Assembly: GCA_019057775.1 (NCBI GenBank)
Contig: JAHLWT010000270.1
Coordinates: 1-21,479 of the forward strand
Reading direction: 5' to 3'
Length of the DNA stretch: 21,479 nt
Origin: Promethearchaeota archaeon
Lineage (GTDB): Archaea > Asgardarchaeota > Lokiarchaeia > Sigynarchaeales > SOKP01
Shown: positions 14,465 to 21,479 of the stretch, in pieces
How positions within the stretch are numbered: position 1 is the first letter of the stretch
Layout: the number at the start of each line of letters is the position of its first letter
Program-made: the position numbers and the translations under genes
Notes under the pieces: model-generated
The model's database searches: none
Seen by the model: the letters and a program-made list of their open reading frames with translations, nothing else
Told to the model about the DNA's origin: nothing

Positions 14465-15463
14465 ATGAGTGTAAGAGATTCTTTAATAAAACATTTAACT
14501 TCTATTTTACGCGCGTCAGAGGGAACGGTTTTAGTAGTTCTATGTGATCAAAACGGTCTTTCAATCGCAAAAATTGGTCGGAAAAGTGAGATAGATTTAA
14601 ATCCAAACCAAATTACAAGTTTAGCGTCAGCAGCTTTTTCTGCAAGCGAAGAAAATTGGGAAGATTTAAATATAAAAGATCAAGTGATTTCCTTTTCTTA
14701 TTTTGATAAAGTTTGCTTAATTACTATTAGAATTAATGAAACTCTTTTAACAATAGTTCATGATTATCATAAAGAATGGCCTTTAGATGCGGATAACTTA
14801 GCTACTGCTATGTATTATTTAAAACAAAAATTAGGAGAGTTTTTCGGAAGCAGTGACGAATCTGAGAAAGAAATTGAAATTTTTTGCGATAGAGTTCGAA
14901 GTGCAATTTATCTTTTTGGAATGGGGTCAGAAGTTCCATTTGTTTCTTATGCACCTGAGACTATCGAACCCTCAAATCTATTACCAGCAATTAGTACAGT
15001 TTTGGATTCAGTTCAAAGCCCAATTTTCATAAGGTTCGGACTAGTGAATCCCTCTGGGTTAACATTAGATGCTCGTGAAGTTAGTGGGGAGAATTTACCT
15101 ATTTCCATTGAAGCGTTTTCTGCTAATGCTAATGTAGCATTCCAAAAAATGAAAGAAGAATCTATAGGAACATCGATTGGGAATCTTTTATGTTATATTG
15201 CAATTTCTGGCAATGAAGCAGAAAGTTTTTATGGTCTTATTACCTGTCCTTCAGGTAAAATTAATTTTTCAGCTACAGAAGAGATGACAAATATTGAGGA
15301 TATTTCTTTTATTGGTTTGTTCACACTAACTTATGGGGGAATTCCAGTTATCTGCGAATCAAGAAATATTATTTACTCAATATTACAAATACTAGGTAAA
15401 GAACAGACAACAGAAAATTTTATTGAGTCTATTAATGTTCTTACTAGTTCTAAATATGGTTAA
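14465..15463 (+). CDS. Tandem roadblock/LC7 domain protein
   Basis: The 332-residue protein appears to hold two roadblock-type domains. The first (about 5-128) has an N-terminal helix (IKHLTSILRASEG), the strand pair TVLVVLCDQNGLSIAKIG, a central helix (ITSLASAAFSASEE), strands DKVCLITIRINETLLTIVHD and a final helix. The second (about 168-330) repeats the order: LLPAISTVLDSV, FIRFGLVNPSGLTLDA, a helix FSANANVAFQKMKEE, then strands and a closing helix. MglB, LC7 and Ragulator subunits of this fold bind or regulate small GTPases. Asgard genomes carry many of them, and here a Ras-like GTPase gene lies nearby. Pairing with that GTPase is inference. The second domain is more diverged and less certain. 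Confidence 0.75.
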   Translation: MSVRDSLIKHLTSILRASEGTVLVVLCDQNGLSIAKIGRKSEIDLNPNQITSLASAAFSASEENWEDLNIKDQVISFSYFDKVCLITIRINETLLTIVHDYHKEWPLDADNLATAMYYLKQKLGEFFGSSDESEKEIEIFCDRVRSAIYLFGMGSEVPFVSYAPETIEPSNLLPAISTVLDSVQSPIFIRFGLVNPSGLTLDAREVSGENLPISIEAFSANANVAFQKMKEESIGTSIGNLLCYIAISGNEAESFYGLITCPSGKINFSATEEMTNIEDISFIGLFTLTYGGIPVICESRNIIYSILQILGKEQTTENFIESINVLTSSKYG

Positions 15464-15515
15464 AACGAAAATCATTCTTATCACAGTGAATTAATACCAG
15501 CAAATTTTTCACCAC

Positions 15516-15995
15516 ATGAATATGACGATTTCTAATTCTGCTAAGGAATCATCTAAATTGTTTTGTCTTCATTATAATCAATGTGATCCAAAAAAATGTA
15601 CTGCACTTAAATTGAAAAAGTTGAATCTCCTAAAAATTATAAAATCAATTAGAGGTAATTTAAAAGGATCAATAATTTTAACTCCATTTGCCCTTCAAGA
15701 AATTACAATTGATGATCGAGAAAAACTGACTAAATATGGATTAATTGTAATAGATTGTTCCTGGAAGGGAATTATGAGCCTAAAAAGGGGCAGTTTTGAA
15801 TATCCTCGTAAATTACCTCCTTTAATTGCTGCAAATCCAACAAATTATGGGAAGTGGGAAAAATTAAGTTCCGTTGAAGCCTTAGCAGCAGCTCTATATA
15901 TTACAAACTATTCTAATCAAGCTGACATGATTCTTTCTAAATTTTCTTGGGGAACTCAATTTAAAAAATTAAATAAATTTGAAAAAAAAGAGTAA
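15516..15995 (+). CDS. tsr3: Tsr3-like rRNA aminocarboxypropyltransferase
   Basis: The 159-residue protein is close to archaeal and yeast Tsr3, which moves the 3-amino-3-carboxypropyl group of SAM onto a modified uridine in the small-subunit rRNA decoding region (yeast 18S position 1191). Matching segments are the N-terminal LFCLHYNQCDPKKCTALKL, ILTPFALQEITIDD, IVIDCSWKGI, the hallmark RKLPPLIAANPTNYGKW and the closing LSSVEALAAALYI--ILSKFSWGTQF. Length fits the family core. It follows the roadblock gene on the same strand by 52 bases and is convergent with the thermosome gene. Confidence 0.92.
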   Translation: MNMTISNSAKESSKLFCLHYNQCDPKKCTALKLKKLNLLKIIKSIRGNLKGSIILTPFALQEITIDDREKLTKYGLIVIDCSWKGIMSLKRGSFEYPRKLPPLIAANPTNYGKWEKLSSVEALAAALYITNYSNQADMILSKFSWGTQFKKLNKFEKKE

Positions 15996-16016
15996 AAATA
16001 AAAATTAGAAAAAAAA

Positions 16017-17621
16017 CTAATCCTCGCCGCCTTTTGATAAACCAGAGGCAGCAATAACATCATCAATTTTTAAAATCATTGAAGAAACTTCTGTTGCTGA
16101 TTGGATAGCTTGTGTTAAAATAGATAAGGGTTCGATAACACCTAATTTTACCATATCATCTGGTTTTCCTGTATCAATATTAATTCCGCTTGATTTTCCA
16201 TCTTCGGATTCATGTTTTGATCGTAATTCAACAATTAAATCTACAGGATTATACCCAGCATTTTCGACTAAGGTTTTTGGGATAATCTCTAAAGCATTAG
16301 CATATATTTCAATAGCTAGCTGTTCTCTGCCACCAATGGTTCTCGCATATGCACGTAATCGTTTTGCTAATTCTATCTCAGAAGCTCCGCCACCAGGTAG
16401 AATATATGGTGATTCAATTACCGCTTTAACAACGGATAAAGCATCATGTAACATTCTTTCTGCTTCATCAACGACATGTTCAATTCCAGCTCTAATTAAG
16501 ATACTTACTGCTTTTGGATCTACGCATTCTGAGACGAAAATCATATTATCGTCTCCAATTTTCTTTTCTTCTACTTTTCCTGCTTTACCTAAATCATTAG
16601 CATTAATTTCAAATAGATTGTTGATGATTTTAGCATTTGTAGCTTTAGCTAATTTTTCCATATCAGATTTCTTAACTCTACGAATAGTAATAATATTCTC
16701 TTTTGCAAGAAAATTCTGAGCTTTATCATCAACACCTTTTTGACAGAAAACTACATTTACACCCATTTCATTTAATTTTGCGACGCGTTTTCTAAGCATG
16801 TTAGATTCTTCTTCAAGAAATTTAGTTATCTGGTCTGGTGTTTGAATTCTAATTTCAGCATCGAATTCAGTTTTTTCAACTTCTAATGATGCGCTAATTA
16901 ATGCTATTTTTGCATTTCTTATCGATTTCGGCATCATTGGATGGACAATTTCTTTATCAACAATAATTCCATCAATAATACTTGTGTCCAAGAGACTTTT
17001 TCCTTCCTTTTTAATTATCTGAATTTGATCTAAGTCGATTACTATATTGTCTCCCCTTTGTTCTTTGATTTGAGTCACAGCTTTAACAGCAATGTCAGCA
17101 AAATGAGATTTCACACCAGCTATTAATTTGCTATTCATTGAAGTTCCAGCAACCTTCAATAAGGTATTTGTATCATCGATCTCGATTTTTATTGCTAAAT
17201 CCTGGAGTAATTCTTTGCTTTTCAATAAAGCTTTTCTGTATCCCCTAAAAATAATAGTTGGATGAACTGATTGTTCCATTAACTCTTCAGCAAGATTTAA
17301 CAGTTCTCCCGCAATAATTACACTGGTAGTAGTACCATCTCCAACTTTATCATCTTGTGTTTTAGCTACTTCTATAATCATTTTAGCAGCAGGGTGTTCA
17401 ACATCAATTGTATCTAAAATCGTTGCGCCATCATTTGTTATGGTTACATCGCCTAGAGAATCTACGAGCATCTTGTCCATTCCTTTAGGTCCCAATGTAG
17501 TTCTTACAGCTTCAGTTACTGCTTTAGCAGCAGCAATATTGTTCTTTTGAGCATCTTTTCCTTGTTTTCTTTCAGTTCCTTCTTTTAAAATGAGAATTGG
17601 AACACCGGATAATTGTGCCAT
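16017..17621 (-). CDS. thsA: Thermosome subunit (group II chaperonin)
   Basis: The 534-residue subunit of a double-ring ATP-dependent chaperonin refolds cytosolic proteins, with a built-in lid. ATP-site motifs are all present: [16 protein letters not shown] (about 37-52), the TNDGATIL loop, [12 protein letters not shown] with the catalytic Asp, and the C-terminal equatorial segment. The apical region contains the helical protrusion expected of group II. The tail ends SGLSKGGED, without the GGM repeat of group I. Length is usual. Only one subunit gene is in the window, so whether the complex is homo- or hetero-oligomeric cannot be told. A good TATA box lies 40 bases upstream. Confidence 0.97.
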   Translation of the reverse strand: MAQLSGVPILILKEGTERKQGKDAQKNNIAAAKAVTEAVRTTLGPKGMDKMLVDSLGDVTITNDGATILDTIDVEHPAAKMIIEVAKTQDDKVGDGTTTSVIIAGELLNLAEELMEQSVHPTIIFRGYRKALLKSKELLQDLAIKIEIDDTNTLLKVAGTSMNSKLIAGVKSHFADIAVKAVTQIKEQRGDNIVIDLDQIQIIKKEGKSLLDTSIIDGIIVDKEIVHPMMPKSIRNAKIALISASLEVEKTEFDAEIRIQTPDQITKFLEEESNMLRKRVAKLNEMGVNVVFCQKGVDDKAQNFLAKENIITIRRVKKSDMEKLAKATNAKIINNLFEINANDLGKAGKVEEKKIGDDNMIFVSECVDPKAVSILIRAGIEHVVDEAERMLHDALSVVKAVIESPYILPGGGASEIELAKRLRAYARTIGGREQLAIEIYANALEIIPKTLVENAGYNPVDLIVELRSKHESEDGKSSGINIDTGKPDDMVKLGVIEPLSILTQAIQSATEVSSMILKIDDVIAASGLSKGGED

Positions 17622-17659
17622 TTTTCTTTCAATTTTAATTTTATATTTAATATATATTC

Positions 17660-17667
17660 TTTATATA
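17660..17667 (-). promoter_or_regulatory. TATA box of the thermosome gene
   Basis: TATATAAA on the minus strand lies about 40 bases before the ATG at 17621. Transcription would start near 17638 and give a leader of less than 20 nt without a Shine-Dalgarno site. It is the best promoter by shape in the window. Confidence 0.55.
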
Positions 17668-17738
17668 GATCTCTAAGTCATAAAATTAAAAAACTTTACG
17701 GAAAATCTTAAAATTGAATTCTATTAAGAGACAAGAAG

Positions 17739-17840
17739 TTATTTTGTTTTAGATTTTTTTTTAAGAATATACCAGCAGAAAGTAAATGGAAAAAATACTA
17801 TTATAGACCAAGAATGACAAAAAAATCTTAAAAAAAACAA
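17739..17840 (-). CDS. Possible 33-residue membrane peptide
   Basis: A TTG-started frame encodes a very hydrophobic peptide with an aromatic core (HSWSIIVFFPFTFCWYIL) and a basic tail KKKSKTK, the look of a single-span membrane peptide. It sits in the 352-base gap 17622-17973. Support is weak: the DNA is AT-rich, the start is TTG and no ribosome site is seen. The rest of the gap shows only the thermosome promoter. Confidence 0.2.
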   Translation of the reverse strand: MFFLRFFCHSWSIIVFFPFTFCWYILKKKSKTK

Positions 17841-17973
17841 TTATTGAGATTTTTCAATGCTTAACTTACTTGTAAATTAAAAAGAAGAGTAGGTATCTCA
17901 GATTTTGAGAATTCTAAAAGAATAATTGCTGTTTTTAAAACTATTTTTTTATAAAAAAATAAATAATTTGTAA

Positions 17974-19632
17974 ATGATATTATTTCTTGCTTTTTTTGGT
18001 TTAAGTATATTTTCATTCATACTTAATTTAATTTTTAATCGATACAAAAAGAGAGGATATTGTTTAAATCATATTAAAATATTAGCCTCTTTAATATTAA
18101 TATTATCATCAATATTTCTTATTTTAAATACACCATTTTTTATATTTAGTGATTCTGAGTTTTTTATTGATAAAAAAGATGAATTTATTCTTCTTACATT
18201 GATATTTAATCTATCTAATGCCTTTTATTTTTTCGCGATTGTTCTTTTTTTATTGAGTCTTAATGATAAGGAGAATCTTAAGCTTGAAATTCCTTCAAAA
18301 CTCAATTCTAAGAAAGGTAACATCTCCATTGGTAGAATTTTAAAAGATCGAGTTAAAAAATCCAAGTTTCTTCTTTCCATTAAGGATCTTGAGAAACATA
18401 TGTTTATTTGCGGAGCAACAGGTACGGGGAAAAGTAATTTTCTACAAAATTTTATAATTAATTTCAAAAAAATTTATAATGTCCCTTTTTTCATTGTTGA
18501 ATTTAAAGGGGAATATACCTTCCTTCAAAAAAGATTAGATAATTTGTTAATTCTATGGCCCGGAGAAAATTTCTCTATAAACATTTTTAACCCTGGAAAG
18601 ATGACACCTATAATTCATGCTGAGCGAATATTTGATATTTTAAAGAGCGGTAAATTTTTGGATGAAAATGCAGAGTTTTCTCCTCAAATGGAAAAAGTGT
18701 TGGTTGAAATATTAACAATGGTTTGCAAAGATAAAAATTCTCAAAATTGGAGTGGTTTTGAGGTTCAATGCGATAAATATCTTAAAGAAAATAAAAAAAT
18801 TATTCCTATGTTAAGTCAAACACTGATCAGCATTAAAAATAGAATAAGAAGATTTTCACAAGGCCCATTGAGAGTTTTATTTGATAGTGATCATAAAATT
18901 GACGTTTTAAAACTTTTTAAAAGTGATGTTCTTTTAGATTTGAGCTCAATTATCAAGTTAGGTGGAGAGAAGGAAGATGCTTTATTTTTTTTAAATATGA
19001 TTTTGAAATATTTATGGGATAAAAATCTAACAGAAGGTGCAAAAAATTACAATGGAATAAAACATTTAATATGTATTGAAGATGCTCAATATTTTGCCCC
19101 CCAAGATTTAATGAAAAAGAGTAAATTAACTACTTATTTAGAAGATATTGCACTATTGCAAAGAGGGACTGGTGAATGTTTGATTGCTTTAGCTACACGT
19201 CCTGATATAAGTAAGGAAATATTGGCAAATTGTGGTGTTCTAGTATCATTTCAGAGTCATTTAGAGAAAGATATTATGTGTGAATTGTTGAATCTCGATG
19301 TGGAAAAAAAAAGTTTTCTCTCAAAATTAGAGGAGGGTCAGTGTATTGTAAGAGTAAATTCAATTAAAGAACCATTTTTATTAAAGATCCCTCACGTTAA
19401 ACATGATTCAATACCAGTTTTAGAGATCGTAAAAAAAAATCAGTTAATTTTAAACCAAAAGGGATTAGATCGATGTAAAGTAAAGAGAGATGAGTTTGAT
19501 ATTCATGTATCATCAAATAAAAAGAATATTGAGAATACAAAAGTCTCAATTGAGAATTTAAAGGGAGATTCATTTAAGAATTTAAAGACATATATAGACC
19601 ATCTATTTAATTCACAGAAAAAAAAGGAATGA
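17974..19632 (+). CDS. Membrane-anchored FtsK/HerA-type ATPase (VirD4/TraG-like)
   Basis: This is a 552-residue protein. Three hydrophobic helices (about 1-20, 35-57 and 72-95) precede a cytosolic RecA-like motor. Walker A is GATGTGKS at 147-154, followed by FIVEFKGEYTFLQ. Walker B is in HLICIEDAQYFAP, and a sensor-like segment LIALATRPDI follows. The C-terminal 70 residues are basic and probably flexible. Proteins of this layout pump DNA or proteins across membranes (VirD4/TraG coupling proteins, FtsK) or belong to archaeal HerA-like helicases with membrane anchors. No relaxase or pilus gene is nearby, so a conjugation element is not indicated. It lies 28 bases before the YchF-related gene, so the two may share a transcript. 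Confidence 0.82.
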   Translation: MILFLAFFGLSIFSFILNLIFNRYKKRGYCLNHIKILASLILILSSIFLILNTPFFIFSDSEFFIDKKDEFILLTLIFNLSNAFYFFAIVLFLLSLNDKENLKLEIPSKLNSKKGNISIGRILKDRVKKSKFLLSIKDLEKHMFICGATGTGKSNFLQNFIINFKKIYNVPFFIVEFKGEYTFLQKRLDNLLILWPGENFSINIFNPGKMTPIIHAERIFDILKSGKFLDENAEFSPQMEKVLVEILTMVCKDKNSQNWSGFEVQCDKYLKENKKIIPMLSQTLISIKNRIRRFSQGPLRVLFDSDHKIDVLKLFKSDVLLDLSSIIKLGGEKEDALFFLNMILKYLWDKNLTEGAKNYNGIKHLICIEDAQYFAPQDLMKKSKLTTYLEDIALLQRGTGECLIALATRPDISKEILANCGVLVSFQSHLEKDIMCELLNLDVEKKSFLSKLEEGQCIVRVNSIKEPFLLKIPHVKHDSIPVLEIVKKNQLILNQKGLDRCKVKRDEFDIHVSSNKKNIENTKVSIENLKGDSFKNLKTYIDHLFNSQKKKE

Positions 19633-19660
19633 TTTTAAGAGATTATAATTCATTATATTT

Positions 19661-20875
19661 ATGACATTTACTATAGGGATTATTGGAAAACCTAGCAGCG
19701 GAAAAACTACTTTCTTAAATGCTGCGTGTTTAACAAATGCTAAAGTTAGTGAAATACCGTTTACAACAATAGAACCTAACAATGGAGTGTCATATGTCAA
19801 AACTAAATGTGTTTGTAAAGATTTAAACATAACAGATAACCCAAAAAATTCTATTTGCATTGACGGATACCGTTTTATTCCAATAAATTTAATAGATGTA
19901 GCTGGTTTAGTTCCCGATGCTCATAGAGGTAAAGGTTTAGGGAACCGGTTTTTAAGCGATTTAGTTAAGGCTGATGTGCTTCTTCATATTGTCGACATCA
20001 CGGGATCTCTCGATAAAACGGGAAACTTAGTTTCAACAGGTCAAAACGATCCATATGATGACGTTTTTTTCTTAGAAAATGAAATAGACTTATGGTTCAA
20101 AACTATTCTTGAAAGAACAGATTGGACAAAATTTACTAAAGGAATTCAGACAGAAAAAACAAAAGTTGTTGAGGCTTTATTTGAGAGACTTTCAGGAGTA
20201 AAGATAACTAAAATTCAGATAATGGCATCCTTGAAAAATTCAAATTTAGTTAACAAGAATCCATCCACGTGGACAGATCAAGAACTCCTAACATTTTCTA
20301 AAATCTTAAGAAAAATTTCAAAACCAATTATAATAATCGCAAACAAAATTGATAAAGAAATCAGTGAACAAAATTTATTTAAATTAAATGAGAAAACAGA
20401 GGGTTTTGTGATCCCCTGTAGCGCTTTAGCAGAAATATATTTAAGGAAGTATCACGAAAATGAGACTATTAGATACATTCCAGGCTCCGACGATTTTGAA
20501 ATTAGTGAAAAAACTAGATTGAAACCAGAGGAATTAGAAATGTTATCTAAGATTAGAGATAAAATATTAAAAAAATATCAAGGAACTGGGATTCAAAAAG
20601 CATTAAACCATGCCTCATTTATAATAGCAAATCAAATTTGTGTCTTTCCAGTCTCAAATATCAATACTTATTCAGACAATAAAGATAATGTTTTACCAGA
20701 TGCATTTTTAGTTGAAAAGGGGACAAAATTAAGAGATTTTGTGAGAGAAAAGATTCACAGTGAATTAGCTGAAAATTTTATGTTTGGAATTGATGCTAAA
20801 ACTAAAAAAAGATTAGGAGAAAGCTACGAATTAAAAAATAAAGATGTTATTAAAATTATAACCTCAAAAAAGTAG
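19661..20875 (+). CDS. ychF: YchF/OLA1-related archaeal GTPase
   Basis: The 404-residue member of the Obg/YchF superfamily (COG0012) binds ribosomes in studied relatives. The P-loop is GKPSSGKT (9-16). Switch I contains the family's FTTIEPN, G3 reads DVAGLVPDAHRGKGLGN, and G4 is NKID in IIIIANKIDKE. YchF/OLA1 proteins that prefer ATP have changed G4, so the canonical NKID here points to GTP. G5 is CSAL. A helical insert follows the G domain. The C-terminal TGS domain includes DAFLVEKGTKLRDFVREKIH and ends in KNKDVIKIIT. Length fits the archaeal subgroup. Confidence 0.9.
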   Translation: MTFTIGIIGKPSSGKTTFLNAACLTNAKVSEIPFTTIEPNNGVSYVKTKCVCKDLNITDNPKNSICIDGYRFIPINLIDVAGLVPDAHRGKGLGNRFLSDLVKADVLLHIVDITGSLDKTGNLVSTGQNDPYDDVFFLENEIDLWFKTILERTDWTKFTKGIQTEKTKVVEALFERLSGVKITKIQIMASLKNSNLVNKNPSTWTDQELLTFSKILRKISKPIIIIANKIDKEISEQNLFKLNEKTEGFVIPCSALAEIYLRKYHENETIRYIPGSDDFEISEKTRLKPEELEMLSKIRDKILKKYQGTGIQKALNHASFIIANQICVFPVSNINTYSDNKDNVLPDAFLVEKGTKLRDFVREKIHSELAENFMFGIDAKTKKRLGESYELKNKDVIKIITSKK

Positions 20876-20879
20876 AAAA

Positions 20880-21035
20880 TTATTCTTGTTTTGAAGTTAA
20901 AAAAATGTATGCCAATATTATAATTAATAGAATCACTCCAAAAAAGACTAGTATAAAGTTGAAATTGTCTGCTTCATCAGATGTAGCTTGGAATAAAAAA
21001 AGAATTACATATAATAATGTTTCATAAAACTTCAT
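20880..21035 (-). CDS. Small membrane protein with a signal-like N-terminus
   Basis: From the ATG at 21035 it has 51 residues: an N-terminal hydrophobic stretch (MKFYETLLYVILFLFQA), a short acidic loop TSDEADN, then a strong membrane helix (FILVFFGVILLIIILAYIFL) and the tail TSKQE. An in-frame ATG at 21101 would add 22 residues. It resembles small hairpin membrane proteins; no family is recognised. It is downstream of tRNA-Ala on the same strand, where a 23S rRNA gene is often found in archaea. Confidence 0.5.
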   Translation of the reverse strand: MKFYETLLYVILFLFQATSDEADNFNFILVFFGVILLIIILAYIFLTSKQE

Positions 21036-21159
21036 ACTAATTAAGAATATTAAATGGATATTATAAAATTTCTCATTTTTAAGATCTAAATTTTTAATCA
21101 ATTATAATCATAATTATTAAGAGGCAGATTTACTCAATTTAAAGATTGGTGAATGAAAA

Positions 21160-21261
21160 TGGACCTGACGGGAATTGAACCCGTGACCTCTTGAATGCAA
21201 GTCAAGCGGTAAAGGTGGGTACAAAAATGAAACCTACAATCTTCCACTGATCTACAGGCCC
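21160..21261 (-). tRNA. tRNA-Ala(TGC) with an intron near position 24/25
   Basis: The exons form GGGCCTG/CAGGTCC with the G3-U70 pair that marks alanine tRNAs, anticodon arm CTTGA-CTTGCAT-TCAAG (anticodon TGC), and T arm ACGGG-TTCAATT-CCCGT. A 30-nt intron (21209-21238) interrupts the D-stem. Exon GAAG pairs with intron CTTT, flanked by bulges ATT and ACC and capped by GTAGGT/ACCCAC. Cutting after the second base of each bulge gives D stem GATC/GATC and G26. It lies 166 bases after the 16S end on the same strand, the usual place for this tRNA in archaeal rRNA operons. Confidence 0.94.
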
Positions 21262-21426
21262 AGTATTTTGATATGCTTAACTTTTATTAGAAGTTTTAAT
21301 AATTAAAATCTTTTTGTTTTTTAAAGATGTAGAGTTGATTTTGTACCACATTTCCTTACAAAGAAAAAAGGGAAGTAAGTTTATTGAGAATTTACCTAAG
21401 AAAAACGTATACAACGTATAAAATAA

Positions 21427-21479
<53 letters not shown>

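Noticed and set aside
17974..19632. Part of a conjugative or integrative element
   Set aside because: The ATPase resembles coupling proteins, but no relaxase, integrase, pilus gene or attachment repeats were seen nearby.

Overview
The window looks like part of a chromosome from an AT-rich archaeon, most plausibly an Asgard archaeon (Lokiarchaeia-like). The archaeal core is clear. It has a group II chaperonin, aIF1/SUI1, pantoate kinase, archaeal-type UMP kinase, RPA-like ssDNA-binding protein, Tsr3, an archaeal YchF-related GTPase, an MfnB-like furan synthase, tRNAs with archaeal introns, and a 16S rRNA 3' end of the GGCTGGATCACCTCCT type. Mixed in are genes that resemble eukaryotic signature proteins: a profilin/roadblock-fold protein, a Ras-like GTPase, a tandem roadblock protein, a RING-like zinc protein and a small protein resembling proteasome-assembly chaperone 3/4. 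The taxon is an inference from this mix. The full 16S gene would settle it.

Layout. Bases 1-2521 hold a small zinc-finger ORF, the profilin-like gene, a two-TM protein with a Cys/His C-terminal domain and the PAC3/4-like gene. A tRNA-Leu(CAA) with two introns follows. Bases 2987-8193 are a metabolic block with mixed strands: Zn-ribbon membrane protein, pyrH, pantoate kinase, proC, mfnB-like, RING-like protein and HisA-like protein. Bases 8367-11095 carry RPA and a PfkB-family sugar kinase. Bases 11159-12867 carry an unknown protein, aIF1 (whose frame has no ATG, GTG or TTG start) and the Ras-like GTPase behind a GC-centred palindrome. Bases 12976-14292 are a tRNA cluster (Asn, Glu, Leu) that also holds a broken HNH-endonuclease-like gene. 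Bases 14465-20875 carry the tandem roadblock gene, tsr3, the thermosome, a membrane-anchored FtsK/HerA-type ATPase and a YchF-related GTPase. The right edge holds a small membrane protein, tRNA-Ala(TGC) with an intron, and the 3' end of 16S rRNA. No 23S gene follows tRNA-Ala in this window.

Genes are mostly single or in pairs, with little Shine-Dalgarno signal; the profilin-like gene is an exception. The most unusual features are the density of non-canonical tRNA introns (six introns in four of five tRNAs, five of them outside the anticodon loop and about 30 nt long), the aIF1 frame that appears to start at ATT, and the group of eukaryote-like small proteins. No CRISPR array, insertion sequence or prophage was seen.
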